A DNA stretch of 64,000 nt, taken from NCBI RefSeq assembly GCF_000219625.1, contig NC_018209.1, positions 372,001-436,000 on the forward strand, in the 5' to 3' direction. Positions 32,562 through 43,200 of this stretch are shown in pieces. Within the stretch, counting starts at the first letter, position 1. Each line of letters starts with the position of its first letter. The notes below the pieces were generated by a model. The model was not told the DNA's origin. It saw only the letters and a program-made list of their open reading frames with translations, and searched no databases. Source of the stretch: Zymoseptoria tritici IPO323. Its lineage: Eukaryota; Ascomycota; Dothideomycetes; Mycosphaerellales; Mycosphaerellaceae. The translations under genes and the position numbers were made by a program.

Positions 32562-33945
32562 ATGGCGTCAAATGATGCGGACCACAAATAGTACGCAAGC
32601 CTTCAACAAGTTCTTCTCGGGTCACCACTGACCCGTTGCCCTATTAGCCCACCATCCAACGAGGTCCAGATCAACAAGTCAACCACCACCTCCCTGCGCC
32701 TCGTCGACAATTGCCTGCAAGCCTTCGCCATCAACGCCTCCACCCTGAGCAACGTCCTCTTTCGGAACTGCGCCTTCTCGAACGTCATATTCACCAACTG
32801 CGGTTTCAAAGACGTCACGTTCTCCGGGCTCGAGTGGAGTAATGTGCGCATTTCAGGGGTTGTGCTGCGAGATGTGGCTTGGGATGGAATCGGGATGAAG
32901 AATGTGAGTCCTTTCAGGAGGTGTAGATGTGCAAAGGAGATGAAGCTGACTCTGTGGATGTGCCTAGGTATGCATCACCGACGAGATGCGTTTGCGCCGT
33001 TTGCATGGGATCATCAACTTACCGATTCGAGATCGAGATACCACTGCGCTGACCAGGAGCGTCGTCTTCACGCCTGGTCAAAGGCGAGATGAAACACAGC
33101 GAGCTGCGCATCATGCCTCTGTCGCGGTTGTTTCGGAGAAGTCCGCCATGTTTCTGAAGCTGCCAAAAGCGGTGCTACACCGGATCATCGATCATGTCTT
33201 CCCTGATGGCGAGATTATTATCAGCGATAGGGACATCACGGCGTACCCCAATACCAGGCAGACTCAGTACTGTCTGGGAAACGATCGTAAGAGGTTCTAT
33301 ACATACCAAGGCCAGGCAGGAGCCCAGGATGATCAAAAGCTCGCCCTGCCTCTGCTCCGCACGCATTCCCGGCTTCACAGACTTGCCATATCCCACATCT
33401 ACGACCGCCGCTTCACATTTGCAAGTCCGGAAGGATGCCTGGCTTTTCTGCACGACCACCAGAGATCTCAACATCACATCAGTCGACTCGGTCTGCGCTA
33501 TGGTCCGGACACAAGTCTTGCGGCGTGGAGAAGATTGTTTGATATCCTGGTATGGGAGCGGCCTGAGATCCGTGAGTTGAGCCTCGTATTAGACCAAGCC
33601 TTCTGGACGGTTACACCATGGGAGCAGGGCGTTGAGAGCATGATGCGGTGGACCAGTGAGCAGCAAAGTGGGGTAGTAGGCAAGGACATGTCGTTCCTCG
33701 AGTGCGTTGCGAGTGTGCCTGGCGCGAGACTGCTGAAGGCCGGAGAGGTGAGAGTATTCTTGGAGATTGACGGGAGTGTTTTGGATAGGAAGAGGGCGGA
33801 GTTCGTGAAGGAATTGGAGACGGCGCTGAGATCGGGGATGCTGCAGCATGGAGACATGGCCAACTGTACAGCGACGGGCTGTCATTGCGCTGTGAGAGTG
33901 CTGGAGCATTGCTGCTATTGGAGGCATAACTCAGGCGAGCCATAG
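32562..33945 (+). CDS. Protein with pentapeptide-like repeats and an F-box-like segment
   Basis: Three exons: 32562-32590, 32648-32903 and 32968-33945, giving 420 residues. The first intron (GTACGC donor, CACTGAC branch, CTATTAG acceptor) joins MASNDADHKY to PPSNEVQINKS. The second (GTGAGT to CCTAG) joins GIGMKN to VCITDEM. Residues about 25-90 form a run of pentapeptide-like units (LSNVLFRNCAFSNVIFTNC, GFKDVTFSGLEWSNVRISG), suggesting a short right-handed beta helix. Further on, MFLKLPKAVLHRIIDHVFPD looks like a fungal F-box-type start, followed by a region of unknown fold ending in a Cys/His-rich tail (CTATGCHCAVRVLEHCC). No assigned function; a substrate-adaptor role is speculation. The splice model is by eye, but all phases agree. 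Confidence 0.7.
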
Positions 33946-34058
33946 GTAATATGCATGCACAAGTAATCAGTTGAGTCCCATGAGATTTGTTTCCCAGCAA
34001 TCCTTACGGGAAATTGCTATCAGTCCTGCTTTCCGAAGCCATTAGTTGTTTGGTTTGT

Positions 34059-35745
34059 CTACAAAACAGTCGCTTCTGTCCGACGTCTGACGCTTAGCTT
34101 CAGAGACGGGTCAGAGACACAGGTAAATCCATGGTCGAATGCCCTCGGCATCTGGCCTTCCTCAAATCTCAGCTCGTACTTGAGCAAGATGTAGATCAGC
34201 GCAATCTTGACCTCGTTTGCTGCGAAGAAGCGGCCCGGACAGGCGTGTACCCCGTAGCCGAAGGCGATGTGATCTGGCGACGTCGAAACAAGCGGAGCCA
34301 TGTCGCGCTTCATGGGGTCTTCTCGCATACGGAGGAAGCGATATCCATCCCAGGTCTTTGGTGATGACGGGTGCACTTTGGCATCCCACATCCGACTCGA
34401 ATCAACCAGTATGCTCTGACCTTTTGGGATCACGGTACCATTCGATAAAGTCACACGCTCTGTGGCTATTCGACCCATCGACGCTAGGGTATCTGCTGTC
34501 AGCTGGAATGACGAGCATATGATCCACTCAATCCGCTTACCGATGGACAATGGCTTCATACGCTGACTCTCCTTGATGCAGCTATCGAGTAGCTCCATTC
34601 GTCCGAGCGATGCTGTTTGCAGGACGCCGTCTTGGTTCATAATCGAAATCATTTCTTCCCTCAGCGGCGCTATGATCTCAGGATGCGCCGCGATGTCCGC
34701 AAGCGCCTGGGACAGCAGATCGGTGGTCGTATGAACGGCAACAGCCGAAAGAGACAGCTGGACGATTTGAGGATCGTAAGACGCCGTACCTGCGGCACAC
34801 TCGATCCAAGCAATAGCATCGTCGAAGACTGTCGCCTTTCCTCCAGTGTTTTTGGCTACGAGTTTCGACCGTTCCGCAAGGACAGGTTCAATCGTAGCTC
34901 TCGCCTTGTGTATCGCTGCACGACTCAAACGGCACTTGCTGAGAAACAAGCTTGCGATAGGTCTCAGCCAAGGAGACCAGAGCCGGAGGTCCTGTGCCGC
35001 AAGGAAAGCTAGTACAGCATACTCCTTGGATACTTTTAGCCATTCAGGGTTGTGGCAAAGCTCCGCTCCCAGAAAGACTCGCGACGAAGTACGAGCTACT
35101 AACTCAAGGATCGTGGTTTGAATAGTCAATTCGTGCCAGTCTCGTTATGTCAGTGAGGTCATGGAGCTCGGAACGAGGCACACACATACCTGAGTTGGAT
35201 CCAAACAACTCCGATACGGCCACTGATATTTCGTCGACAAGTGGAGTGGTGACTTTGGCTTCTCTTTGCGTTAGTGAGATATTTCTTGACACGATATGTA
35301 CGGTTCGCTTGCCTAGTTGCTTCGTGAGATCTCTGTTGATGACGGTCTTGACGATGTGGTTGTTGTAGTCGTCTCGGAAGACCTCGAACCCAGGCAGGCG
35401 GCCATGCATCATCTTCTTTAACGTTAGCGAAGCTGAGTGGTAGATGGAAAACAAGGCCTTACTCACTCTTTCAACTTGCTGCCGCAGATGGAAACGTTTG
35501 TCGTTCCGAATCTCGTTGGCCATGCTTCCGGGCAATACCATGAGTACTCCAGTATCACTGTAGATTGAGACTGGCGAGTTTTGATGCTTTCCAAACCAAT
35601 CGGACAGCATTGGCCTAGCATTACCCAAGAAGGCAATCTTGATACGCCGATCAGACAGCTCAAAGAAGCCTTTTGCATTCAAGAGAGGGTTGGAGGATCG
35701 ATCGCTCCAATGAACTGCGACCGCCGCGAGTGCTAGTATGATCAT
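34059..35745 (-). CDS. Cytochrome P450, kaurene-oxidase-like, terpene cluster
   Basis: Five exons: 35467-35745, 35313-35415, 35190-35258, 34541-35140 and 34059-34495, giving 495 residues. A short N-terminal membrane helix (MIILALAAVAVHW) anchors it in the ER. Motifs: KESQRMKP (ExxR, K-helix), a segment DSSRMWD, and the haem loop IAFGYGVHACPGRFFA with the cysteine ligand. The CPGRFFA form and the SDWHELTIQTTILELVARTSSRVFLG region (interrupted by an intron) are usual for ent-kaurene-oxidase-like fungal P450s found beside terpene synthases. The I-helix lacks a typical AGxDT and has SAVAVHTTTD instead. Intron 35259-35312 seems to use a GC donor; removing it gives TKQLAKVTTPLVDE as in relatives. 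The start could lie further upstream. Its probable task is oxidising the terpene made by the neighbouring synthase. Confidence 0.88.
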
Positions 35746-36576
35746 CAGATAGGGAATTGGTGAGTCTGCGATGTCGGCAGCGATTTCCAGTATGCAACAC
35801 ACCGCGAAAGTGTTGCTTCCATCTTGGGCGAAAGTTTGAGCTTTACTGCGCAAGACCTGCCCGTGCGGTTAGTGATCTGCTGTATTTGGTGGGTGTGTCG
35901 GCTTAAGTCGTTGTAGTGCAGAGTGAATCGCTGGCTAGTACACGATGGTCAACCTGTCTGGCGTATGCGCCAATCTAGCATTCGATGTCCGTCGCTGCCG
36001 AACTAGGATGGCCGAGCGCATGCTCTCGGGCTTGTTGTCAGCATAATCCGTTGGCAGGGTTGCTGACATGACAGCAAAGACGCCCACGGTCAGCAATAAT
36101 CATCATTCATATGTCGATTATCCCGCTTAGAGTAGCAAACGGCACAATCAAGAATGCATTATGTCGTTCGGCTTACCGAGATCGGTCAAGAGGCGCTTTA
36201 TCAGCCACCAAAGGACCATTGCTTGTCATTATCCCTCGATTCGTGCGACACCCAGTGCCTCCTGATGTGGAGCCGAGGTGCCTTTCCGATAACTGTCTAC
36301 GAAGAGGTTGCTTCTTCGATATCACCGGTCAGGCAGACAGTGCAGTCTGTTCCGCAAGTTGGCTCTCCCGCAATAAGTCATCATCTGCTGCAGTGTCCGC
36401 ATCCTGGTAGCATGCCGTGCATTCTTGTCTTTCTCAGGCATTGCGGCAGTCCTTGCATGTCACATCTCATCCCAGCATTCAGGTTCTTGACTGACGACGA
36501 AACGAAGTTGCCGAGAAAGCAGTGCTCGATGCCTGTAATCAACCGGCGGTGCTGCAAGGTTTGTTTCGAGAAATCG
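35746..36576. other. Intergenic: P450 promoter and 3' flank of the terpene synthase
   Basis: No gene recognised in any frame. Contains the GTCAGC-type motif group at 36037-36096. Confidence 0.5.
36037..36096. promoter_or_regulatory. GTCAGCA motif group with an inverted repeat, upstream of the P450
   Basis: GTCAGCATAA is at 36037, TTGCTGAC at 36060-36067, and GTCAGCAATAA at 36089-36099. The last two form an inverted repeat with 8-bp arms. It lies about 290-350 bp upstream of the P450 start. The same arms recur at 42268-42295, and a half-site (GTCAGCGTAA) lies at 39120 in the synthase/P450 divergent promoter. Confidence 0.4.
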
Positions 36577-38959
36577 TCAAATCCAAAGTCTTCGCAGTAC
36601 CAGCTCGAGCATTGGGTTTCCAGATCCGAAGGCCAACTCCAGTGACTTCAACTCTTCGAGGATATCATCTTGCAGGTCTTTGAGCAGCGAGATCGTCGCA
36701 TTCAAGGCACCCCCTGACCTCATCTTCTCCAAGATCAGCTTCTTCATGCTCAATGGCATCTCTCCAGTTCTCTTGTGTTGCAAGATACCCTTTATCATGA
36801 TCTGCGTGGGATCGGAACCGGCGAGACAGTAGATGAGCGGCAATGAGATCTTGCCCTCGTCGAGATCCTCGCAGAAGCCTTTCTGGTTGGTATACTATTG
36901 GAAGGTTAGGCATGTCTTCATGATAGCCGAGATTTGTATGCAACCTCACCTCATCTGACACGAGGTTCTGGTAATCATCGCGAATTTGAAAGTAGCGCCC
37001 AAGCAGTGTTATGAATCGTTCAGCATCAATGTGATGGCAACTCGTGCTGGATTCGCCTTGCATCAGCCTGACACAAAGACGAAAGAGTCCTCCCGTCTTG
37101 TGATCCACCATGTTCAGGTACTCGTCCACCGATGGGATGTAGGTGTGGTGCTTCCAGTGCAAATCCAGAGCCTGTCCGCAGTGTAGATTCTTCAGCTCTT
37201 CGACGAAGACGGTGGCGGCGTCCACACCGCGGAGTTGTCGAAGCTCTTCAAAGGCGCATACAAAAACCCAATTGGCGGAATTGATTGTTTGCGCTGTGCC
37301 AAACAAGGTATGTGCTGTCGGCTTACCTCTCCGCAGCGTCGAATCGTCCTCGATATCATCCAACATCAGGGAGGATTGATGAAGCATACCAATGATGGAC
37401 TTGATAGATGTTGACGACCCAGCTGGCACCGCAAGCCAGGAATCGAGGGCATCAATGAATGTCTCCCTGATTCTTTTCGAAGGGAGGGTTCTGATATAGT
37501 CGTAAGGAGCCCTGACTGCCTATGTGTACGTGCTGGTCAGACTGGGGGAGAGTGATACAATGGCTTGTCAGTGCTTACATCTTCAGAAGGCTTCTGTACT
37601 CGACTTTGAGCGCCATTGGGCGCCAGCTCTTTACTACCGTTGCTGTCGATCTCAGTGTGGATGATTTCGCTCCCTGCACCCCGAGCGACCATTTCAGTAG
37701 CTGTGGTACTCGAATAGGCTTCGTTCATGTGAGACATGCCACTGCTCCCGGCAGTTTTGATCGTACTGATGTGCATTGCAGAATCGGCCCTTGCAAGGTC
37801 TTTGTCTGACGTTGACCGTCGGTGAAACACATTGCCCACCAGCACATATTCTGGCTGATCGAGGTCTTCTTTGCTTGGATAACGAGGAGCGTATAGGCTC
37901 CAGAATTCAGAGCCCGAGGCTGCGTACTGAGCTGCCATAATGTACTTGCGGTGAGTTTCCGGGATTGAGCCTTCGCTCTGTTCCAGATTTCTGACCAGCG
38001 ATAGGTGCCGTTCTTGGATATCGACGTAGATCGCCCGAAGTCTCTCGATTGCTTTGACGTCCGAGCAGTTGAACTGTCGCATTAGGATGCAGACCGCGTT
38101 GAACGGCACATCCGAGCCGGGTGTTTCGAGGTGATGTTTGAGCTCTTTCGGCCAGCTGTGGCAATCATTGATCAACGCAGCTGTGTATAATGCAGTGTTT
38201 GCAATTTCGGACAGCTTTTCTTTCTCCGCCTTGGTTAGATGAACTCCCAGACCAAAGCACGACATCTCCTGGAAGACACTGCGACTGGTTAGCCGAAACG
38301 TACCTTCAGGGAAGCTTTGCATGCTAGCTTACTCGAGACCGCAGTTGACCAGCCGAACTGGCAAATACTCCTCGATGGTGCAAATGTCGGATGGGGGAAA
38401 GGTAGCCGTCTCTAAACCGTCGCTATAGGTGTTCATCACATCCATGGCCAGATCCCGGTCCATCACCATCATCTCGACCAAAATGCTGGCCTGGAATTGC
38501 TTTGTTTTGATGGCCACGCTCGCGTTTCCCTGCACAGTATTGCTGTGAGAATCCCTTCCCAGCGAGCGTTGAAGTTCCGCATTGAACGACGTGGCTTGGT
38601 CCCTATCGACTGCATCATAGTAGTCTTGGAATCGTTAGCTCTGAAGTTCAACGGGGTAGACATTCAGGCCTACCGTCGTTCATGATCGTAAAGTCGGTGA
38701 ATCTTGTCATGAGCGCAAGCCTTTCAGGAAGACATTCGGGTATGGTGAAAGCCACCACGTGAACAGCACCCAAAGCAGGGTAATGGCCCGTGGTTTTGGC
38801 ATCCAAGTCCGAATCGACTTGAGCGGCGAAGTCGTCGCGGATCTTGTTTGCCGCTGCTAGGCATCGAGCATGTTCGCGGTGCACTGCTGTTGGAAACCTG
38901 CTCAAGGTCCCAGACTGTTTGACAACATCGTCCGGAACAGGAATCGCAAATTCTGCCAT
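36577..38959 (-). CDS. Bifunctional terpene synthase (class I cyclase + prenyltransferase)
   Basis: Five exons: 38674-38959, 38333-38624, 37579-38278, 36950-37519 and 36577-36894, giving 721 residues, close to fusicoccadiene synthase (about 720). Residues 1 to about 345 are a class I terpene cyclase. DDYYD at 95-99 is assembled across intron 1, and the NSE motif NDCHSWPKE is at 230-238, the expected spacing. A variable Ser/Gly-rich linker (about 345-425) follows. Residues from about 427 are an E-type isoprenyl diphosphate synthase: LMLDDIEDDSTLRRG (480-484 is DDIED), FQIRDDYQNL (607-611) and YTNQKGFCEDLDEGKISLP. Introns are 49-59 bp. The prenyltransferase half should build GGPP (C20) or GFPP (C25) from IPP and DMAPP, and the cyclase half turns it into a polycyclic hydrocarbon. 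All metal-binding motifs are intact, so it is probably active. The product cannot be read from sequence. Confidence 0.95.
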
Positions 38960-39365
38960 GTTCGTTGAGGACTTGCTGTCGAAGTGGCAGCAACGATTGT
39001 GGCGAGATGGTATTTGTGTCTGGTCGTCGGAGGACTCCTGTCCTAAATTGTCCGATGCCATGAGTGTAAATATGAGCCCTAGCCATAATCTCTGGTGTCA
39101 TAATTTTGATATTGACACTGTCAGCGTAAGCGATGAGAAGGGCATGTAAGCTCTGCTTACCATGAAGTGGGGCGCAAAGACACAATGCTTAAGCAGACCT
39201 GTCGATCACGAAGAGGCAGCTTTGCCCATTTCCGTATATCGCAGAATTCCGTCGACGTTTCTGACATAAATTGTCTCCGACCTGGGTCGAATACATGCAG
39301 TGCCGCACCTTCGAGAGTCGTCGATTCGAATTGCTCCCTCAATCGCCCAAAGGTCGAAGTCCAGC
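38960..39365. promoter_or_regulatory. Divergent promoter shared by terpene synthase and P450
   Basis: 406 bp between two divergent start codons, so both genes are likely controlled together. Contains GTCAGCGTAA at 39120-39129, resembling motifs elsewhere in the cluster. By eye I found no exact match to the tox-box ATCTCNCGNA bound by TOXE. Confidence 0.5.
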
Positions 39366-41165
39366 ATGACTGCTAGACCTGCAACCGTTCGGAACGTGAT
39401 GAGCTCTCTCTCGACTCGCGACCTGGCATACGGCGCCCTCTTCAGCCTGACGTGGGTAGTCGTGGTCCATGTCATCTGGCGCATCGTGCATTATCGCTAC
39501 TACCATCCCTTACGACACTATCCAGGTCCATGGCTGGCAAGTGTTACACGCATGTGGCTGGCATGGCACCACTTTTGGGGAACCGAGCTGCATGCGCAGT
39601 GGGCGCTCATCAAGAAGCACGGTATGTCGCGATTGAAGTCCGGGGTGTTCAGTACCAACAATCCTTGCAGGACCGGTGATCCGTATCACGCCGACCATGC
39701 TGCTGGTGGCGGACAGCAAAGAGATGCCCATCATCTTTCATCGCAGAGACACCAAGTCTCGTTTTTACTTGCAAGGCTATGTTGGCAAGAGTAACAGCAT
39801 CCTGCTTCGAGAACCAGGTGCTCATGCCGCACATCGCCGCCTTATTGGCGCTCCATATGCTCTTGCAAACATTCAGCGGACGGAGCCATTGCTTGACAAA
39901 CATATACTGCACTGGATTAGCACCATTGACGCAAGATATGCTGCCCTCGGCAAGCCAGTAGACTTCTCGCACTGGTCTCACTTCCTGGCATATGATACCA
40001 TCACCGATTTGGGTTTCAGGAATCCTCTTGGCTTCGTCAAGGCCGGCTCTGACGTTGGCAACCTCATTGGGGGCTTCCGGATTGGCATGCTCATGTTTGG
40101 TGTGGCAGGTCGCTTGTACCCTTTCACGGAGAAGCTGCTCAACTCGTGGTTCAAAAAGTGGCTGGTCGTTCGCACGGAACAGCAGTTGGGCTTCGCAGTA
40201 GTCATGGAGAAAGCTGGAGCAATCCTTGCCGAGCGCCGCGATCGTATCAAGCGTGGTCTCAAGGCCGAGAAAGGAGAGGGATCGTACGATCTTTTGCAGG
40301 CGTGAGTAAAGACGAATGACGTCGCTGTATGGCCGGTCCAGGAATCTTCTACTAATCACCATTTGGTATTTGCAGGTTCATGGATGCTCGCACGCCGGAC
40401 GGCGACCATCTCGCTGACGATACAATCGTCTCTGAAATTTTTGTGGTCCTCGGCGCCGGCTCGGATGCCTTCGGAAGCGCGTCGACAGCCTTCATGGCAT
40501 CGATATTATCACGGCCCACCATTTTCAGACGACTCATGGATGAATTGGAGGATGCGATAGCTGATGGGAAGCTGAGCTACCCGGTCCCGTCTTACGCCGA
40601 AGTATCGCAGCACCTGCCCTACTACGCCGCCTGTATCAAGGAAACGCTGCGATTGGACCCGAGCGGCGCCACTCTCCTACCTCGCGAAGTCTGCCCAGGC
40701 GACCCAGAGCTGATCCTGAACGGCCATGTAGTCCCCATCGGCACCGAAGTGGCCATGAATCCATGGATCGCGCATCGGGACGTCAACCTGTACGGTCCAG
40801 ATGCCGAGGAGTACAACCCAGATCGCTGGCTCAGTGATCCCGCGAGGACCAAGATATACGAGAAGTATAACCTCGCCTGGGGTTATGGCGCTCGTCTTTG
40901 TCTTGGCAAGCCCTTTGCCATGATGGAGCTCTACAAAGGACCGCTCTCATTGCTCCTCAACTTCGATGTGACCATTGCTGAGATCGGACCGAACACGCCG
41001 GCGCCGCATTCGGAGATGTATGCCACGGTGAAAGTATGGGGAGACGTCTGGTTGCAGTTGCAGCGCAGTGATCGGTGGTCGTCGTGGTCGTCCTTGGGTA
41101 AAAGCCACATTCCGGGCGAGATTGAAGACAGGAGCGGGCAGGACGGCGAGACTGAGGTGCGGTGA
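39366..41165 (+). CDS. Cytochrome P450, terpene cluster
   Basis: Three exons: 39366-39621, 39671-40301 and 40376-41165, with introns of 49 and 74 bp, giving 558 residues. N-terminal membrane anchor: YGALFSLTWVVVVHVIWRIV, then the proline-containing hinge YYHPLRHYPGPWLA. Motifs: I-helix VLGAGSDAFGSAS (the usual Thr after the acid is Ala), KETLRLDPSG (ExxR), EYNPDRWL, and haem loop AWGYGARLCLGKPFA. The general look is that of pisatin-demethylase-like fungal P450s. It is longer than usual because of a Ser/Trp-rich tail of about 35 residues (RSDRWSSWSSLGKSH). A later ATG at 39399 is also possible. Divergent from the terpene synthase, so it very likely oxidises its product. Confidence 0.9.
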
Positions 41166-41439
41166 CTGAGGTGCCCGGATGATTTTTGATTACATAAGCA
41201 AAATTCCACCAAGGAAATGTTGCCTTCCCGATCCACAACAATCTCGTCCATCCGTTAATTCAGCAATGAGGCGCGAGCGGTGTCATTCAATATGGCCACC
41301 GTTGACGTTGGGAAAGTTTCGAGTACATCGAGCGGCTGCAGGGTGATGACCTTTATATCCAAAGAATACGCCGCTGAGATTTCCAAACCCTCGAGGCTAC
41401 CTTCCTGGGCTCTCCAGCCCTCGAGCGCATCAATGAAGC
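41166..41439. other. P450 3' flank; possibly more of the monooxygenase relic
   Basis: No recognisable coding sequence. The C-terminal part of the relic monooxygenase would be expected here on the minus strand but cannot be recognised. Confidence 0.4.
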
Positions 41440-41690
41440 TATTCAGACCGGCCGGCCATGGTCCAGCAGTAGCAGCCATGCTGCGTGTTGGCCAAGAAGG
41501 AAGCGAAATTCCTACTACGAGCCATTTGCCAGCCGGGCCCTGTGCTGATGTTTCGTCTCTACTCCTCTTCGTCAGTCGGCTTCTGACCTCGAACACTCAC
41601 AGCGGCAGGCGTTCGCTGGAAGACCAGCAATTTCTTACACCATTTGGCGAGGTGTGGCACCGCTTGAACAGCCAAAACTGTTTGACATGC
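41440..41690 (-). pseudogene. Relic of a Baeyer-Villiger-type flavin monooxygenase
   Basis: On the minus strand one frame reads [36 protein letters not shown], then a stop (TAG at 41559-41561), then RRNISTGPGWQMARSRNFASFL. This is the stretch that follows the second dinucleotide-binding motif in FAD-dependent Baeyer-Villiger monooxygenases (normally VVPHLAKxAKxLYVFQRTPSSVDVR, PTDPEEW). The stop sits where Trp is usual. No full-length frame exists on either side, and the upstream segment is only faintly recognisable. So this is a degraded gene inside the terpene cluster. Confidence 0.65.
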
Positions 41691-42536
41691 TCCTTGAAGG
41701 CTTCGTCGTTCCTCGAGAGCGTATATACGGCATCATCTAGACCCTCGGATGCCTCTTTTGCGTCGACCAAAGGCTGGAACCGACAAGCTGATGCCGAAAA
41801 TACGCCCAACAAAGCGACCCAGCTCCACGCAAAGCTGCGCAACATCGAACGTCGTAGACCAAGCCGTCGCTCAGATATTGACAGAGCACCACCGAAGGGC
41901 AGGTCGATGTCCGTGACTTCTGGCCTGGACGGTTATGCCTACCAGCTCTCTACGACGGTTTCCGTTCGAGCCAGTGATTATGCGTGAAGTAAACATGGTT
42001 GCGATTACTAGTAATCAGTCATCAGCCGTGTAGTGCTGACGCAGTTCGGCTTACACATGCCCGCGCTTATAATTCACCGGACGATACTCTGGTTACACGA
42101 AAATTGAAGAAAGCAGAAGAGAATCGCTTGTCGCGGATCTACTTCTGTGGAATCCGAGTCCGTCCGCAAGTTCGAAGCAGCCTTTGTCCTTCACATGGCG
42201 TGGCGTGGAACATGCTGGAGATTCTTCGGAAGCTTACGGTCCAGACTCGATGGGAAGAAACATGACATTGCTGACATTACGAATATGGTCAGCAATAACG
42301 CTCAAGTATAACGCTCAAGAAAATCGCGCAAAGTAAGCTTGCGGGTTGCAATATCGCATTCAGACCCATTGCAACCGGTCACGAACACGACCAAATCCCC
42401 AACAGGCATCCTTTTCGGGCTGTACGCTGCCGTCTGAACACTTCAGCGAACTCGGGTCTAGAATTATATCGCTGCACTTGGATTCAGCATCGTCTGATCG
42501 CGCAAGAATGGTCGTGAGCAACTAATCGGCACTCGA
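41691..42536. other. Decayed DNA between the two relic genes
   Basis: No intact gene. It probably held the 5' part of the monooxygenase relic and a divergent promoter. Contains the inverted repeat at 42268-42295. Confidence 0.4.
42268..42295. promoter_or_regulatory. Inverted repeat TTGCTGAC / GTCAGCAA
   Basis: Arms at 42268-42275 and 42288-42295 with a 12-bp spacer. The right arm extends to GTCAGCAATAA, the same as the site at 36089. Lies between the two relic genes, where their divergent promoter would have been. Confidence 0.4.
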
Positions 42537-43200
42537 GCTGGAGCATTGCAGCATCGTTGGATGGGCTTTATCCGGAACGTACGACCCGACAAAGCCAGTA
42601 CTGGTTGATGCCGGCGAATCTGGCGGTCCTCCACGCTTCATATCCAAGACGCAGGCAACGGATCTCGTCGCTTCGCTGGTTGGTGCGCTGCAAGGGGTTC
42701 GACCGTCTGTCTCCACTTAACGAACGATAAACTTTATCCCATTCTGGTGCTGGCGATATGCGCTCATCGTGCCGCTGGACAGGCACAAACACTGCGTACA
42801 CTGTACCGAAGCTCGAACATCACTTTCGAGTCTCAGACACTCGGTATGTAATCACCACGGAAGAGCGCCTCGAAGCAGTCCGTGCCGCCGCTACAAGCTC
42901 GACAGAGATCATCATATTCACCGACATCCTGTTTAAACGGCCTCGAGACACGCCGCCTGGATTGCGGGCCCTCCATGATCTCCAGAAGCCATCAAGCAGG
43001 GAAGATCTGTACGCTACCATACGCACGATTGACAACACCTTGGTCTCTACCCTGACAACTACGTCAGGCACAACTGGATGACCGAAGATGGCAGCTCGTA
43101 CTCAGCGAGGCATGGTGCTCGAGAGTGCCGCAATCGAAGAGCCGGTCAAATCATATGAAGTTCGTCGCTTCTACTCCACCCCAATTTTCCACGGTCTCTC
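42537..43200 (+). pseudogene. Relic of an acyl-CoA-ligase-like (AMP-binding) enzyme
   Basis: Fragments in changing frames line up with the fungal 4-coumarate-CoA-ligase-like family. They are YDPTKPVLVDAG from about 42572, then LHLTNDKLYPILVLAICA near 42713-42770, then AYTVPKLEHHFRVSDTRYVITT, then EIIIFTDIL, then the AMP-binding loop TTSGTTG, a TGA stop at 43079-43081, PKMAARTQRG, and YSTPIFHGLSAPDMV near 43170. At least one frameshift (near 42770) and one nonsense codon interrupt it. No C-terminal half is recognisable. It would have activated an acid with ATP and CoA, or with a carrier, in the former pathway. Confidence 0.7.

Noticed and set aside
38960..39365. Search for an exact tox-box (ATCTCNCGNA) in the synthase/P450 divergent promoter
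   Set aside because: No exact match seen by eye on either strand, so I make no claim that the regulator uses that site.
41280..41987. A 235-residue + strand frame between the P450 and the ligase relic
   Set aside because: It is the antisense of the monooxygenase relic, whose motifs read on the minus strand. The + strand product has no recognisable feature.
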